The notes: generated by a model from the sequence alone, not told the origin. A stretch of DNA of 64,000 nucleotides from Bemisia tabaci (GCF_918797505.1 NC_092795.1:63917056-63981055); one strand, 5' to 3'. Counted from the first letter of the stretch, positions 35,474 through 47,985 are shown. Translations and numbers: made by a program.

Positions 35474-36100
35474 TAAACAAGCAGTGAATTCCAACACAAT
35501 GTGTTGATAAGGCGCGTCATTAACTCGCACATATCAACCCCTTTAGCTTTCATTTACAGAGATTGCAAAATAGGCAAGCAGCACAAAAAGAGAATTCATA
35601 CGACCCAACACTGCGACGTCAACGACGCACTTTGACGAGACCGTGTATTGTGAATGTAGAAAGCCATTCGAACGAGTTTAAGTTTTTTGATCTGCCCGAA
35701 GCAAAATCTTATCAGATTCTTAAAGAAAAGTGCTACGTAATAATTTAAGCGAAGAAAGGAAAAAATCTGTCTAACTCCTGAAAGAGAAAGTCGATTTAAG
35801 GGTATTTTGGGGCTAAAATACCCAAATCACCGGTAGTATAAATCCCGTTATATTATTGAAAAGAAATTGACTCGACATAAATGCAATTACATTAAATATG
35901 TCTTGATTTTGTTATTTTAAACGTCTTTCCATGCAAAGAAGTTCAACCATGTTCATGCTTTATTCATTCATGAATTGAAAGTAAGCAATCTACATCCCGA
36001 AAATCTACCGATTTGCCGTAAAAAATCGCAGAAACTTTATATACCAGGTCGATGTACCCACTCGTTGAATTTACCAATCAATTTAGTGAGTGCACGTATG
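35474..36100 (+). repeat. Dispersed repeat W, copy 1
   Basis: Matches the reverse complement of 46186-46806 throughout (CCAACACAATGTGTTGATAAGG, TTTAAGTTTTTTGATCTGCC, GGGGCTAAAATACCC, AGGTCGATG.ACCCACTCGTTG). In the right giant arm W replaces the stretch corresponding to 21060-21984 of the left arm. A short frame at 35563-35748 is open only in this copy. Nature unknown. Confidence 0.85.
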
Positions 36101-36307
36101 TGAAAGTCGAAATGCCATAGTCATTTTGGGTGCATTCATTTTTCATGAACCAATTATAAGTAATTTTAATCCCGAAAAACCATAAATTTTCCGTATAAAA
36201 TCGAAAAAATCAAAATATGTCGACTCCCTGACGTGAAAATTAAATTCTACGTGTAAAAATACTTATGTATCGATATGCTAAACAGAATGCTCGCCTCTCC
36301 TCGTAAT

Positions 36308-36798
36308 CCCAAGTAGCAGTTTTCAACGGAAAAATCGCGATTTTATCGCCGATAAAGTCGCGGTTATCCTCGATTTTATCGGCGATAAAATCGCTAGGAT
36401 CATCAACATTTGAGCAATTATCCTCGATCTTTTCGCGATTTTATTGCGATTTTATCGGCCCGAAAAAATTGCGATTTTATCGCGATAAGGTCGAGGATGA
36501 TCGCTCAGATGTTGATGATCCTAGCGATTGATAAAATCGCCAAAAAAAAGGGGTTAAAGTTGTCAGCCGATTGCTGTTAGGTTCAGCCGTCAGGTCCTTT
36601 GACGAAGACGAGCGTAAAATCCCCGGAGCCTCCGCGGGGATTCGAACCCCAATCGCTACGGTGGAAGGCCAGCACATTGTCACTATGCTATGACCGCTAT
36701 ATGACTTGCGTGTGCGAATTGAAGCCTCTTATACATGGATCGGCGCTTCGCAACCTCACAACTTATGTCTTTGCGTTGACTGACACCGATTTTTCATT

Positions 36799-36833
<35 letters not shown>

Positions 36834-37414
36834 TCCCTCCTCTGTATTTTATTTCATACCTTGAAATACGGTTGGTAAAATAAGGTTCTATTGGTAATCT
36901 CATCATTCTGTCTCTGTAAAATTACCAATAATAGTGAGATGGCAAAGTTACCGATGGACCTTGGGAAAAACGCCAATAGTTTTTATCGACTGTGGTAGAA
37001 TTACCGAGATAAAATGGTAAAGTTACCGGGGATTGATTACCAATAAAAGTGGCATTCTTACCTGAAAAAATCAGTAAAAATACCGGTTTTCAGGTAAGCT
37101 TACCAGTCTGTCTTTGTAACATTATACTAATAATTGATAAAATAAAATGAGATGGTTAAGTTACCATAACGGATCTCGGTAAAAACGGCGGCGGCGGAAT
37201 AGAAACATCTTTCATATGCGTCATTCATGCGTTAATGAAAAATTGCAATTTATTGCAATTTTATCTCTATAAAATCGCGTTCGATAATATCGCGATTTTG
37301 TTGCAATTTATCGCGATTTTTCTCCCGATAATATTGCAATAAATCGCGACGTCGATAAAATCGCGATACATTCTCCAATTAAATCGCAATTTATCGCGAT
37401 CACTGCTACTTGGG
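36308..37414. mobile_element. CCC/GGG-ended element with TCGCGATTTTATCG-word interior
   Basis: The ends are CCCAAGTAGCAGT and ACTGCTACTTGGG, with AT on both sides (36306-36307 and 37415-37416). Both subterminal thirds consist of drifting words AAATCGCGATTTTATCGCGATA, largely self-complementary. The middle carries a tRNA-like SINE, a long T run and a zone of TTACC/GGTAA words (36870-37180) that may be a nested element of similar design. No transposase. Confidence 0.8.
36625..36715 (-). repeat. tRNA-derived SINE head
   Basis: On the minus strand a box-A-like GTCATAGCATAGTGAC is followed about 45 bases later by box B GGGTTCGAATCCCCGC (written from GGGGTTCGAATCCCC). The anticodon arm is blurred, and a T run (A run on the minus strand) lies away from the head. 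Typical of arthropod tRNA-SINEs. Confidence 0.7.
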
Positions 37415-37894
37415 ATTTACAAACCGTTCCAATACTCACCTCAAAATTTTTCTCAAAGCTTTGTGTTATTATCAGCTTCCATTTAAACCCCGATTTGATG
37501 GCCGAATCGGCTGCCCAAAAAGCAAGCCATTTTTGAAGGGCTCTATGAGAAATTCGTGATATTATCAGCTCTCAGGAAATCACCCCATGGGTAAAATTGC
37601 TGGTATAAGTTTTTGAGTGCTTAAAATAATCGTATTCAAGAAACTAAGGCATTAAACTATGGAGTCAATTTCGTTTTAATAATATAACGGGATTTACTTG
37701 TCTTCAGGTCAAAACTCATACAAGGAAGCCCCTTGCAAGAGGCTAATTTTTTGTAATTTCTCCCAATTTTTTCTCCTTTTTATAATTGAATTGCTTGTCA
37801 CATTCTGAGGTCAATTATATTAAATTGTAATCTATAAATTTCTTTTTTTCCCCCTTCATTTTATTTTTTGTTTGGAGAAGTTTTGTTGATTTCT

Positions 37895-38250
37895 TCGGAT
37901 TTCGAATACTGTAACTTCTCTTCTATTTGGCCGATTTTTATGAATGAGACCTCTTTTAATTCGTGTTTTAACGGAGAGTAAGGAAAAAATTGCTAAATAC
38001 TCGCGAAACAATTTTTTTTTGAAAATTGGACGAATTTTAGCGTGACGGTGAAATGGTTAATCAAGCGTTGGTAATGGGATGAGGGACTGAGGGTCCCGAC
38101 CGCACGGGGCGACCGTCCGCTATTGTTCAACTGGAGACGCCGACGCAGCGGTCAGGCGCGTGGGGAAGAGAGGGGTAAGAGGATTCCTGTATGAGCCACG
38201 TTTAGCTAATGGTCTAATGAGTCTCGAGGCTCATCACAGATTGCACTTGG
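37895..38250 (+). repeat. Partial third copy of outer arm repeat Z
   Basis: CTGTAACTTCT...GGCCGATTTTTATGAATGAG.CCTCTTTT..TTTTAACGGAGA and GAATTTTAGCGTGACG..AAATGGTTAATC..GCG, then AATGAGTCTCGAGGCTCATCACAGATTGCACTT, follow 19230-19780 in order, with the pogo-like insertion absent. This shows that Z is dispersed, not unique to the giant repeat. Confidence 0.75.
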
Positions 38251-38336
38251 TTGGCCCTTGCTATCAGAGCAGTGGTACTAAATTTTGAAAAGCATAACAG
38301 GGGTGCGGAGATCTGTCAAAGCAACGTTTTGAACAA

Positions 38337-38700
38337 AACGAAAAAGTGATATTCTCATTCAAACAGTGCCAACTTGCTCAGCCATCCTCGAATCAGTTCG
38401 CTTGCTTCTGCTCATACATATATGCATATTTTAAATCAGCGCTGAGTATTCTTAGGCTTTTTTTAAAAAAACCAAGTAACGTAGACTCTTGGTATTCATT
38501 GCACATAAACTAGAAAGCTAAAGAATGAGAAACAAATTCAAATCATAATCATTGACGGATAAGTAAACTTTTTACACGCTTTGGGAGATCTCAGAAGTTC
38601 GCGGTAGTCACTTTTCGGTAAGGAACTAAGGGACTCGGTTATTGTATCGAGTGGGGGGTCAAAACGATCGCAAAGGCGGTATACTACGTATACGCGCCAA
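38337..38700 (+). repeat. Dispersed ~365-bp repeat V, copy 1
   Basis: Closely matches 62560-62922 in the same orientation, from AACGAAAAAGTGA.ATTCTCATTC to the palindromic GCGGTATACTACGTATACGCGCC, where homology stops abruptly in both. No coding sequence and no clear duplication. The sharp end at the small hairpin suggests a defined mobile-element terminus. Confidence 0.85.
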
Positions 38701-40136
38701 AACAAACTAAAACGATGCCAGTGTATTTTTTAAACATAAAAATTCATTTGCTTTTAGTGTTGTGACTGTTTTTTTTTTTTTCATTTTTTTCAACAGCAGA
38801 CGGGCATATTTGTTTTCGGCTGAGACTGCAAAATTGTTGAAATTCAAACTTCGCGCCACAGCTCCAGCGGCGGAAGCCAAAAACCGAGTTCTGGCCGTGT
38901 CGGCCATGCTGCATATTCTGTAGTGTCTTAGTGCACAGGAGTTGGATTGAACGACACCTCATACGGAATTATCACCTGTGCCGTAGTATCGTTTTTGAAG
39001 CGGAAAGCTAAGAAAAATGCTTTCTTGCGCAGATTGTGAAGTTAGAAGTGCATTTTAAACTTTGACAATGCGTTCATCGTGATTTTTGAGACATTTATTG
39101 ATAGAGACAACTCTTATTTTTGCTCCAGCAAATGTTTGCAACAGGCCCATAATGCAAAATTACATTTCAAAAAACGTAATGATGAGGGAAATCCTTTTTA
39201 ACATTTAAACTGCTATTTCCAACTATTCTCATCATAAAATTGGCATAATTTAATGCGACTTTACGCCCTTGATCGACACATGAATTGTCTAAACCACACA
39301 CAAATCCTGTAGTACGCTGCAGTAATTTCCGCTAAAATTCCAAGATCTGATTTTTTTACCCTTTTTAAAATAAATTATGCACTGAAAAGTTTTCCTCCTT
39401 AGAATAAGATCCTTGCTCTCATGGATAGTCACGAGGTTCGTTTTTGACACCCGGATCGTTATTTCCGAGAAATGTTCTTGTTTTTGACATGGATTGATTT
39501 GTCATTCACCTCATGTGAGAATGTAACTACATTTTCATATTGCCTAATCTTACCTCTCATTTATCATTTTTATCAAGAGAATCTTGGGGATTTTACCTAA
39601 AAATGTCACTAATTTTTTTCTTTTGCTTTCATTAAAATACCAGAAAATATGTGGACAAAAATTGCTGAGGTACATTCTTGTAAAAAATTGGCTTGTTCCA
39701 GCCAATTTTGCAATCTTAGAATGGAGTTAAGTCTCTTTATCTGAGCAAAAATTCGTGTTTTTTTTTTTACTTTATTTTCGGGGTAGATGCACGGGAGGGC
39801 AACGTAGGGTGATGGTCACTCGGCCGAGGGTGGTCTCCCTGCTCCTGCGTCCGCGAAAATCCTGTTAGATTAGGAGGCTTTAATGGTCGATGAATAACTC
39901 TATTTTGAGTAGCGTGGTCCTCTCTTAGGACTGAATGACCGTCGTCGACTCCGATCTAAGATTACCTTCCCGCGGTGAAAACCCTGTTTATTGCCAACGT
40001 CCCCACCCCACCCACCCTCTGCCCTAGTTTCATCAATTCGCCACATCCCTGACGCAGCTCTCTACCCCCGTGCCATTTGTCGGTTATTTTCAAAGACTCA
40101 AATTAGAGTTCTCGTTAAAATTTGAACCGATTTTAC
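38701..40136. other. No gene recognised
   Basis: AT-rich to 39770, then a GC-richer stretch (39780-40060). I see no reliable coding or repeat features. Confidence 0.45.
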
Positions 40137-40259
40137 GGTTTTTAAGCGTGCCAGTGGGGCTCGCTTTTTGGAATCATCCGGATCTCCATAGTACAGCACA
40201 CCGATCAACCAATGCTATTCAACGGGCCGTCCAAATACTTTTTTCCTCGAACCCGTTCT
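40137..40259 (-). repeat. Dispersed repeat X, copy 2 (inverted)
   Basis: Reverse complement of the 20003 and 60363 copies (TTTAAGCGTGCCAGT.GGGCTCGCTTTTTG, CACACCGATCAACCAATGC, CGAACCCGTT). It abuts the inner end of the right arm. Confidence 0.8.
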
Positions 40260-41538
40260 AAGGGCTCAGCCGATAGGCGGCGCTTATTGCTGTCGACCAG
40301 CCACTAGAGCTCTAGTATAGTAGAGCGCTCCAGCGGTCAAATGGCGCACCAACTCATCAATCCCCGAAACGCCATTTTTTTGAAAAAAAATTTTGATTAC
40401 CTGATAATACCTCTGTGAATACGATTGAATACAAATTAGCGTAAGGAATAAATAACAGTCCTAAAACTCTCTTTGCTGTGTAGTTTATAGTTATTTCACA
40501 ATTATCCCTGAAAGTCCAGGATGCGCGTTTTTTTCTCCGAAAAACTTTACCACCGGTGATAACCTTATTTGGAGCTTAGTAGAATTTGCCTACATCTAGG
40601 TTATGTGTCTTTGACCTAGGTGCTGGAGAGTATTATTGCCATCTTTTTGCTCTTCTCTGATTGGTTCATGAGTTCTGGTCTCGCTGCCCCTCTTTTAGTT
40701 TTGGCCTAATGTAAGTAAAATGCTCCTTACTGCTACGATTCAGATGACACTACTATCCCGTATTTGCTTCTCGCATACTCCTTTGTTGTCATCTAGTTAA
40801 GTTTTCATCGTTCGTCCATAAGCTGTCCGCCTCGTAAAGTTTGTGTTGTGAAATTTAAGAGTAAGAAAGTGTCTGAAATCTGAAGTATAATATTGTGGAA
40901 TTATTCATTGTATGTAATGTGTCTTCAGACTAGTTTTGCCGTTTCGATCTTCACACCTCGTGAAGTTTGTGAAGTATCTTTTATCATGCTACCTCCGAGA
41001 CTGTGTTAGTGTTTTTGTGTTAATGTATGTCAGGTAAGAGTTCTGCCATTTGAGATACATGTGTAACGCTTGATTTTACATGTTTACCAATGTTGTGCCC
41101 AAGCATAAATTACAACAAAATTTGCCTTCTCATGCCGAAAAGCATAAAATAATGGCAGGATCATTTTGCGCAGTTTCAAGCGCAGCCATTTGTACCTGTT
41201 TGATAGTCACTACTTCATCGCTGTAAATTATGAAAAGGACCGCTCAAGTGTTTCGTTGATCATAGAATATCTGATGTCTTCATTACATCCTTGTTACTTT
41301 AAAACTTATAAGCATTGAATTTAACTAGATGTCAAAAAATCTAAGATATCTGTAGTTCCTGAAAATTATGCACTTTCAAAGTCGGAGATTTTTTGCTCCA
41401 CCAACAGGCACCTTCATAAATCTTCCCTTTAACATTCTACTCTGAAACTACTACATTCTACCTCTCACATTTCTCCATAACAAAGGTATGTGCTAGCCTC
41501 TTATTTGTACTAAAAATTCTAGGTTCAATCACTCATTT

Positions 41539-41789
41539 TGACCGTGAAAGTCGGCATTCACATAACTCGGTCCGCTACGTCGCAGACTTCCTGTCATACT
41601 TTATTTTCTGAACGGAAAACGACTCAATCCCAATTCTTTAAAGCTGCCGTGATTTTTTTTCTTTGTACCAAGAAAATTCTACAAAAACTTCCAAGGAATG
41701 ATGTCAATTTGATCTCCTTTAAAAAATAATATGGAGGCGGAGATTTTTAGACACCGCAAACGAGTTATGTGTTTGCCGACTTACACCGT
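41539..41789. mobile_element. Small MITE with ~29-bp ends and 8-bp duplication
   Basis: ACCGTGAAAGTCGGC..CACATAACTCG at the left mirrors CGAGTTATGTG..GCCGACTTACACCGT at the right. ACTCATTT flanks the whole insertion (41531-41538 and 43317-43324), and the left giant arm has one copy of the site near 31430-31440. Its right margin was split by the CCC/GGG-ended element. An 8-bp duplication suggests hAT. Confidence 0.7.
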
Positions 41790-43308
41790 CCCAATCGGAA
41801 ATTTGACCTTGGGCAGATCGGAATAATATTGTGGCAACCTTAGCGAGATTGTGAGCATATTTCAACAGTAAGGTTGGCCTGAGAATCTTGGTACAATATA
41901 CCATCAATACTGGATATATAACCTTAGTATTTTAATATTGCACCAATATTAGCAACATTAGAAATCCAAGGTCAGGTGGTGCTCGGTGATTCCAAGATTG
42001 TCACAATGTTGTCACAATATTGGTTATACAATATTGGTAAACTAATACTGTCGTAGAGTTATGTTTTCAATATTGCAGTAATATGTTAGTTTTAACATTG
42101 GCACATTATTAAAAAAAATACTGAACATAGGCTTCTGCTTATAATATTGACACAATATTGACACAATATTAGGAAAACAAAATTGCTAAAATAATATCGA
42201 GACGATGTTATCTCTGTGATACTGCGGTATTGTTATTATGTTAACATTCAATTAACGTTAGAACAACAAACATAACAGGCTTCTGTTCGTAATATTGTCA
42301 TAATATTGACACAATATTGGATATCTAAAACTGCTGAATTGATATTATGCTAACATTATTTTTACAACATTGTGGTAATATTCGCACTTTAACATTGTCA
42401 CAAGATTAAGAAAATAAACATTTTAGGCTTCTGTTTCTAATATTGTCATAAGATTAACACAATATTGTGCGCGGCGAGCACAATTCGACCGCGTTTGCTA
42501 TTTCCGCCACCAGGGCGCGCTCGCCGCGGATCTGCCGTTGCGGTCCCTTTAAGGGCAAATTAAAGGGCAAAAACTGCGACCTTTCGCTTTTTGACGTAAT
42601 AGGCACATGATCCATAGGCGTCTAACCCATCTTACCGATATTCTTAGGCCAAGGGCTCAAATGGAGCTTTTTGGCAACGGTCCGCGCGCGGCCGCCCCGT
42701 CAATGGGGCTGGTTCTCGTTTCGCCTGGGCAGTGCCCGTTACAAGTGGGATCCAAGTTGAATACTTCAGCCAGTGCAAGCAGCCAAGAAATAGCTGACTT
42801 AGGAAGGTTCCTCGGCACTCCAATGTTCCGTATGCCTACATTAGGCATTGCGACGCTATGAAATTTCTTCCGCGAGGACGGCAGGTAATACGGCGTTCTA
42901 TCGCCTACCTTGCCTCAGAGGTAAGATTGGAAATCCAAGCTTGTCTCAGAGGTAAAATAAATATCCTGCCAATACTATGGCAATATTTTAACATCGATGA
43001 TCAACAATATCCGCTGAACAAGCTTGGAGCAATATTATTAACATAACGTTGTCACAATATTGAATATCCAAGTTTGTCTCGGAAGTAAAATAATGTCCCA
43101 CCAATATTGTGGCAATATTGTCAGGATAGGCTTGCAGCAGTCTTACAAACCTAACCTTGGCACAATCTTTGGGCTCAAGCTTGTCCCAGAGGTAAAATAA
43201 ATGTCCTGCTAACATTGTGGGAACATTAGCAAGATAAGCTTGGCAACTCTATTCAAATGTGAAAAAATGTCATACTAAGCTTGTACCAAGGTCAAATTTC
43301 CGATTGGG
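41790..43308. mobile_element. CCC/GGG-ended element with CAATATTG-word interior
   Basis: The terminal repeats are CCCAATCGGAAATTTGACCT(TGG) and its inverse. GT is on both sides (41788-41789 and 43309-43310). The interior is dominated by variants of CACAATATTG, AATATTGTGGCAATATT and related words, with a ~350-base GC-richer insert of unrelated sequence (42460-42860). No transposase. It is nested in the small MITE that interrupts the right arm. Confidence 0.82.
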
Positions 43309-45104
43309 GTAGATTTACTCATTTACTCTCTGGTGAATTTGGTTCCGTCAGATCGTAAGATTCATTGCGTGACACCCTATGTACTATCTCTGCAGACTTA
43401 ACTATTGGAATTTGAACGCTCAATAGGAGCAAAATTTCAACTGAGCTGTTGGCTACTTTTCAGTAAAGAAGGTAAATAACCGTCCTTAAGGACTCCCTTC
43501 GAGATGATAAAGCAAGGTTTCTCCGTTGCATACCGTATGATAATAAATGTTCAACCAGACGATGTAGGACATGAGGTTGAAAGTTACGTCACCTCCATAT
43601 GTGAGGAAGTTTTCATAACTACAACCTGATTTTATCACTTTCAATTACAATAGATACTGCTTTCGTCTGGCATCCTTTCATGCGTTGCGTCGACTAATAA
43701 ACGGGGATCTACATTTAGTTGATTCCATGAAGAGGTAAAATGGCTTAGAGGGAATAGCTATTGAGGTTGCAAGTTTCATGTATATGTGGAAGTTTTCATT
43801 TCTGCAACCTGATTCCGTAACTTTTGATACTTTGCTTCAGTTCCGTCTCCCTGCCGGTGACACTAGATTGAAAGATACCATTTGGTCGGTCGATTCAACA
43901 ATCTGTCATCCAAGATACAGAATTTAGTCTTACGAGTGGATAAGAAAATTTAAAAGATTTAAGTTGACAGTTTTAAGACAGAGTTAAGTTTCACAGGTAG
44001 GTAAGGAAAGGTACAAAATATAGGCGAATGAACGTCCTTGTATTTTTCCTTTGAGTTCCTAAAAAAATAATCCTTCATTAATAGCAGGAAAAGTCTCCTT
44101 GGCAGAAATTGGAGATTACATTGTTTTATCGTAAAAAACCCATTTCGTGTAATGATCAATACGGCCATCTCTCATCCAGTTGGAGAACCTATACCTTTGA
44201 TTACAAAATTCCTGAACCACAGACACTTTTTGGAAATTAAGTTCATAATATTATTATGAAAGTTTGTTGACGTTACGTAAGTCTTTGTTTACATTCTCCA
44301 TTCTCAAAGTATCTAAATTTCCACAGTTTGATCGTGTTTTCACCTAATTTTATTAACTTATGAGTGATGGTTTCTAATTTACTCAACTCCTCAGCAGGCA
44401 AAAAATCCATGCCTCAACAGATACATATAAGAATCATGCGTTTTAAAGAAACCTACCTACCCTTGAGTCCTTATCATCACTCAGAAACCATTGATCTTTT
44501 GTGCAGGTGTCATGAAACATTCATGAGAATTACTGTTGCAATCACCTTTATCCTACATATCTATGCATTGTAATTCTAGTGATCAGCTCCATACTCACAA
44601 TGTAATTTCTGTAAAATACAGTTCGACGGTGAAACTACCAGACATCGTATCTCGGTTTGCAACTTTTTAAACCTCCTCTCATAGGTACCTACTTTCTTCC
44701 TTACACGGAAAACCAACCAAAGTCAATTTTTAAATACTTCTGCAATTTTTCTTCTCTGTGCGAAGAAAACTCTGTGAAAACCAAGGAGCAAAATTGACTT
44801 GTTCTCCGTCAAAAGAATAAAGTGGGAGCGGAGATTTTCAAGCACCGCAATCGATATACGTGGTCTGTTAGTTAAACCATCGACCTGTTACGATATACCT
44901 ACTCACCTGGTATCAGAGCAACCCCAATTAATATCAAGCACGTGACGCGTTACAATTAAAAATCACGAAGAGTTTAAAAAATTAAATGGTTTGATTATGC
45001 AAAAATGTATGACGCAGCAGATATCCGAGGTGTACATTTGAAAAGCTTACGATGTTGAAAGTCCGTTGTAATGACTTAGAGTGGTAAGGTAATTTAATTG
45101 AGGT

Positions 45105-45964
45105 AATTCTACGCAAAAAAACAAGCCACCCTGACCAAACCGAATGTAAATCGGACAAATTTTCAGTGATTGGCAGAGGTTGAAACATTTTTTTTCATGC
45201 TCTTTTCAAAAATTACCCACGCCCAATAAAATCGCCGTATCAAACCAAACTCCCCACCAAAAAAATTCTTAAACATTGCACTTTCGATAAAAAAATAAAA
45301 AAATCTGCTGCATTCGAAATCTGGAGCACGCGGAGCCCTTCTTTGCGACATTAAAATTCGTTTTACCGAACATTAACGAGGGGTGCTCATTGGGAGGGAG
45401 TAGTAAGTTTTAGACAAGAATTATTTTTCTTTTTTCTGAAGCATAAGAAATCGTTTACATGAAGAAGCAGTTAAGTAGAAAAACAAATGGATTAGCTTTT
45501 TTTTGGTGGGGGGGGGGGGGGTCAATGACTTGAGCCGGGCCTTGACACTTCTGAGAACGCTATTTTTCCGCGGGGCGTCGTTTTTCTGCTTAGCTGTTTT
45601 TTTTCATGGACACGGTTTCTTTTGCTTCAGAAAAAAGAATAATAATTCTTGTCTAAAACTTAATACTCCCTCCCGATGAGCGCCCCTCGGAAATGTTCGG
45701 TAAAACGAATTTTAATGTCGCAAAGAAGGGCTCCGCGTGCTCCAGATTTCGAGTGCAGTAGATTTTTTTGATTTTTTTTTCATCGAAAGTGCAATGTTTA
45801 AGAATTTTTTTGGCGGAGAGTTTGGTTTGATACGGCAATTCCATTGGGCGTGGGAAATATTTGAAAAGATCATGAAAAAAATGTTTCAACTTCTGCCAAT
45901 CACTGAAAAATTGTCCGATTTACATTCGGTTTGGTCAGGGTGGCTTGTTTTTTTGCGTAGAATT
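45105..45964. mobile_element. Foldback element, right-arm copy
   Basis: Reverse-complement counterpart of 22083-22943 with the same arms and a G run in the loop. Also present on the other side of the giant repeat, hence older than the split. Confidence 0.88.
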
Positions 45965-46185
45965 GATTTTTGAAATAAAAAAGTGGGGGTGCCATTCGAA
46001 AAGTTCGACTTACGAGTGGGGCACCCCCCGCCCCGCGCCCCGCGCCCCTCCCGCGGTTTGGGAAAATGTCAGGTACGCCAAAAGGTGCCCCCCTCGATAT
46101 AAACGAACACGTCTTTTACCGTTTTTCAAAATTCCGACGCGTTCGGCGGATATTCAAGGTTGCTCCTTTTTCGTGAGACACCCTG

Positions 46186-46806
46186 TATGTGCATTCACGA
46201 AATTGGTTGGTAAATTCAACGAGTGGGTGCATCGACCTGGTATATCAAGTTCTGTAATTTTTTACGGCAAATCGGTAGATTTTCGGGATGTAGATTGCTT
46301 ACTTTCAATTCATGAATGAATGCATGGACATGGTTGAACTTCTTTGCAAAGAAATACGTTTAAAATAACAAAATCAAGACAAATCTAATGCAATCGCATT
46401 TATATCGAGTCAATTTCTTTTCAATAATTTTACGGGATTTATAATACCGGTGATTCGGGTATTTTAGCCCCAAAATACCTTTAAATCAACTTCATCTTTC
46501 AGGAGTTCGACAGATTTTTTCCTTTCTTCGCTTAAATTATTACGTAGCACTTTTCTTTAAGAATCTGATAAGATTTTGCTTCGGGCAGATCAAAAAACTT
46601 AAACTCGTTCGAATGGCTTTCTACATTCACAATACACGGTCTCGTCAAAGTGCGTCGTTGACGTCGCAGTGTTGGGTCGTATGAATTCTCTTGTTGTGCT
46701 ACTTGCCTATTTTGAAATATCAGTAAATGAAAACTAGAGGGGTTGATACGTGCAAGTTAATGACGCGCCTTATCAACACATTGTGTTGGAGGTCTCTGCT
46801 TGTTTT
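46186..46806 (-). repeat. Dispersed repeat W, copy 2 (inverted)
   Basis: Counterpart of 35474-36100. It is bordered on the left by GACACCCTGTAT. It takes the place of left-arm sequence 21060-21984. Confidence 0.85.
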
Positions 46807-47985
46807 AAGTGTTTAAGAAAAGTCATTTTTTGGGAGCCGTGATAGTTTTTTCTGTTTTTATGAGAAATCAAGGATTTTTTATGTATTAACATTTCAATAC
46901 GTAAGTAACGGATCATTATTTTTTATTTTGAATCTTGGAATTTTTTTGGGGGGAGGGGGGCAAAGCACAGTTTTAGATGTTTTTAATAATATATTAAGAA
47001 TTTTTTTATTTTATTATTGCAGATTTGAACAAAATCAGTTAATAGGTAGTAAATTAAAGCTGAGAATCATTAAAATTGCGCTGACCGCTGAGCGCTTCTC
47101 TAATACCTACGTATTAGAGCTTTCCCGCTTGTTTTGTCTTTAAACTGTTATACTGTCAAAACCTGATGGTCTTTTACTAAAATACCGAATGAACTGCGAA
47201 TATTGGAAACCCTTGAAAACATTTTCCTGCCCAAGCCATCTTATTTCATTTGACAGAAACCTCATATGAGCTTTTCTACGCTTGGAGGACTCAACTCTAG
47301 TAGCTTCTTCTCGTCAAAATTTTCTAGTCGATGAGCGTCTTGCGCTGTTAGTGCGATCTGTGATGAGCCTCGTGACTCATTGTACCATGTGCTAACCATA
47401 TGCCCCTGCAGAAATCCACTTAAACCACTGCAGTTATCTTCGGCTATTGCTTTGAGTGTCCGGTTTCAAGCAAGGCAATAAAAGACGGCAAGGCGCAGGT
47501 CGACTCGCTGCCATCAAACCTTCTCTTTCACGCCCGATTAACCATTCACAATGACGCCAGGATCCACTAAATTTTCACAAAAATTGTTTTCCGTCTATTT
47601 AGTGAGTGTCTCCTAAATTTCCGTTAAAATACAAATAAAAAAAGACCTCATTTGTAAAAATCGGCTGAACAGGAAAGAAGTTACAGTTGGAAATCCAAAG
47701 AGATCATTTTAACGCGATTTTGATGGACGGTAGTCAGTCCAAATCGCGGTCGTGCGTAAATGCTGCATATCAGCTTAAAATCAATATAATTGGACGGAAT
47801 CTTTAAAATTAATTTACATTTAATGTTCATGAATCAATGTTTTCTCCCAAATTTAGTAAAAAGTACAAATTGATACAGAAAGCAAAGCCGTGAAAATAGT
47901 AGGTATGTGTCCAACATTTCAAGTATTCGGCACGCTTCTTCAACATGTTCATGTTGGATTTTTCTTCTGTTTTTTTTTTTTCGTA

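Larger units (their letters stand above)
40260..47985 (-). repeat. Right arm of the giant inverted repeat
   Basis: Reverse-complement partner of 18943-32750. Blocks in order: 40260-41538, 43317-43687, 43688-43712, 43712-43788, 43790-44466 (with a private ~190-base insertion near 43947-44135), 44478-46068, 46833-47130 and 47140-47985. Private to this arm are the 41539-43316 insertion and repeat W at 46186-46806. It lacks the Transib element, the 26842 Helitron, the CACAG/CACTG elements, the MITE and the retrotransposon tail of the left arm. Confidence 0.9.

Noticed and set aside
45945..46319. 124-codon open frame in the right arm
   Set aside because: It spans the junction between the foldback element, an ACACCCTGTAT-type end and repeat W, and the left-arm counterpart is not open.
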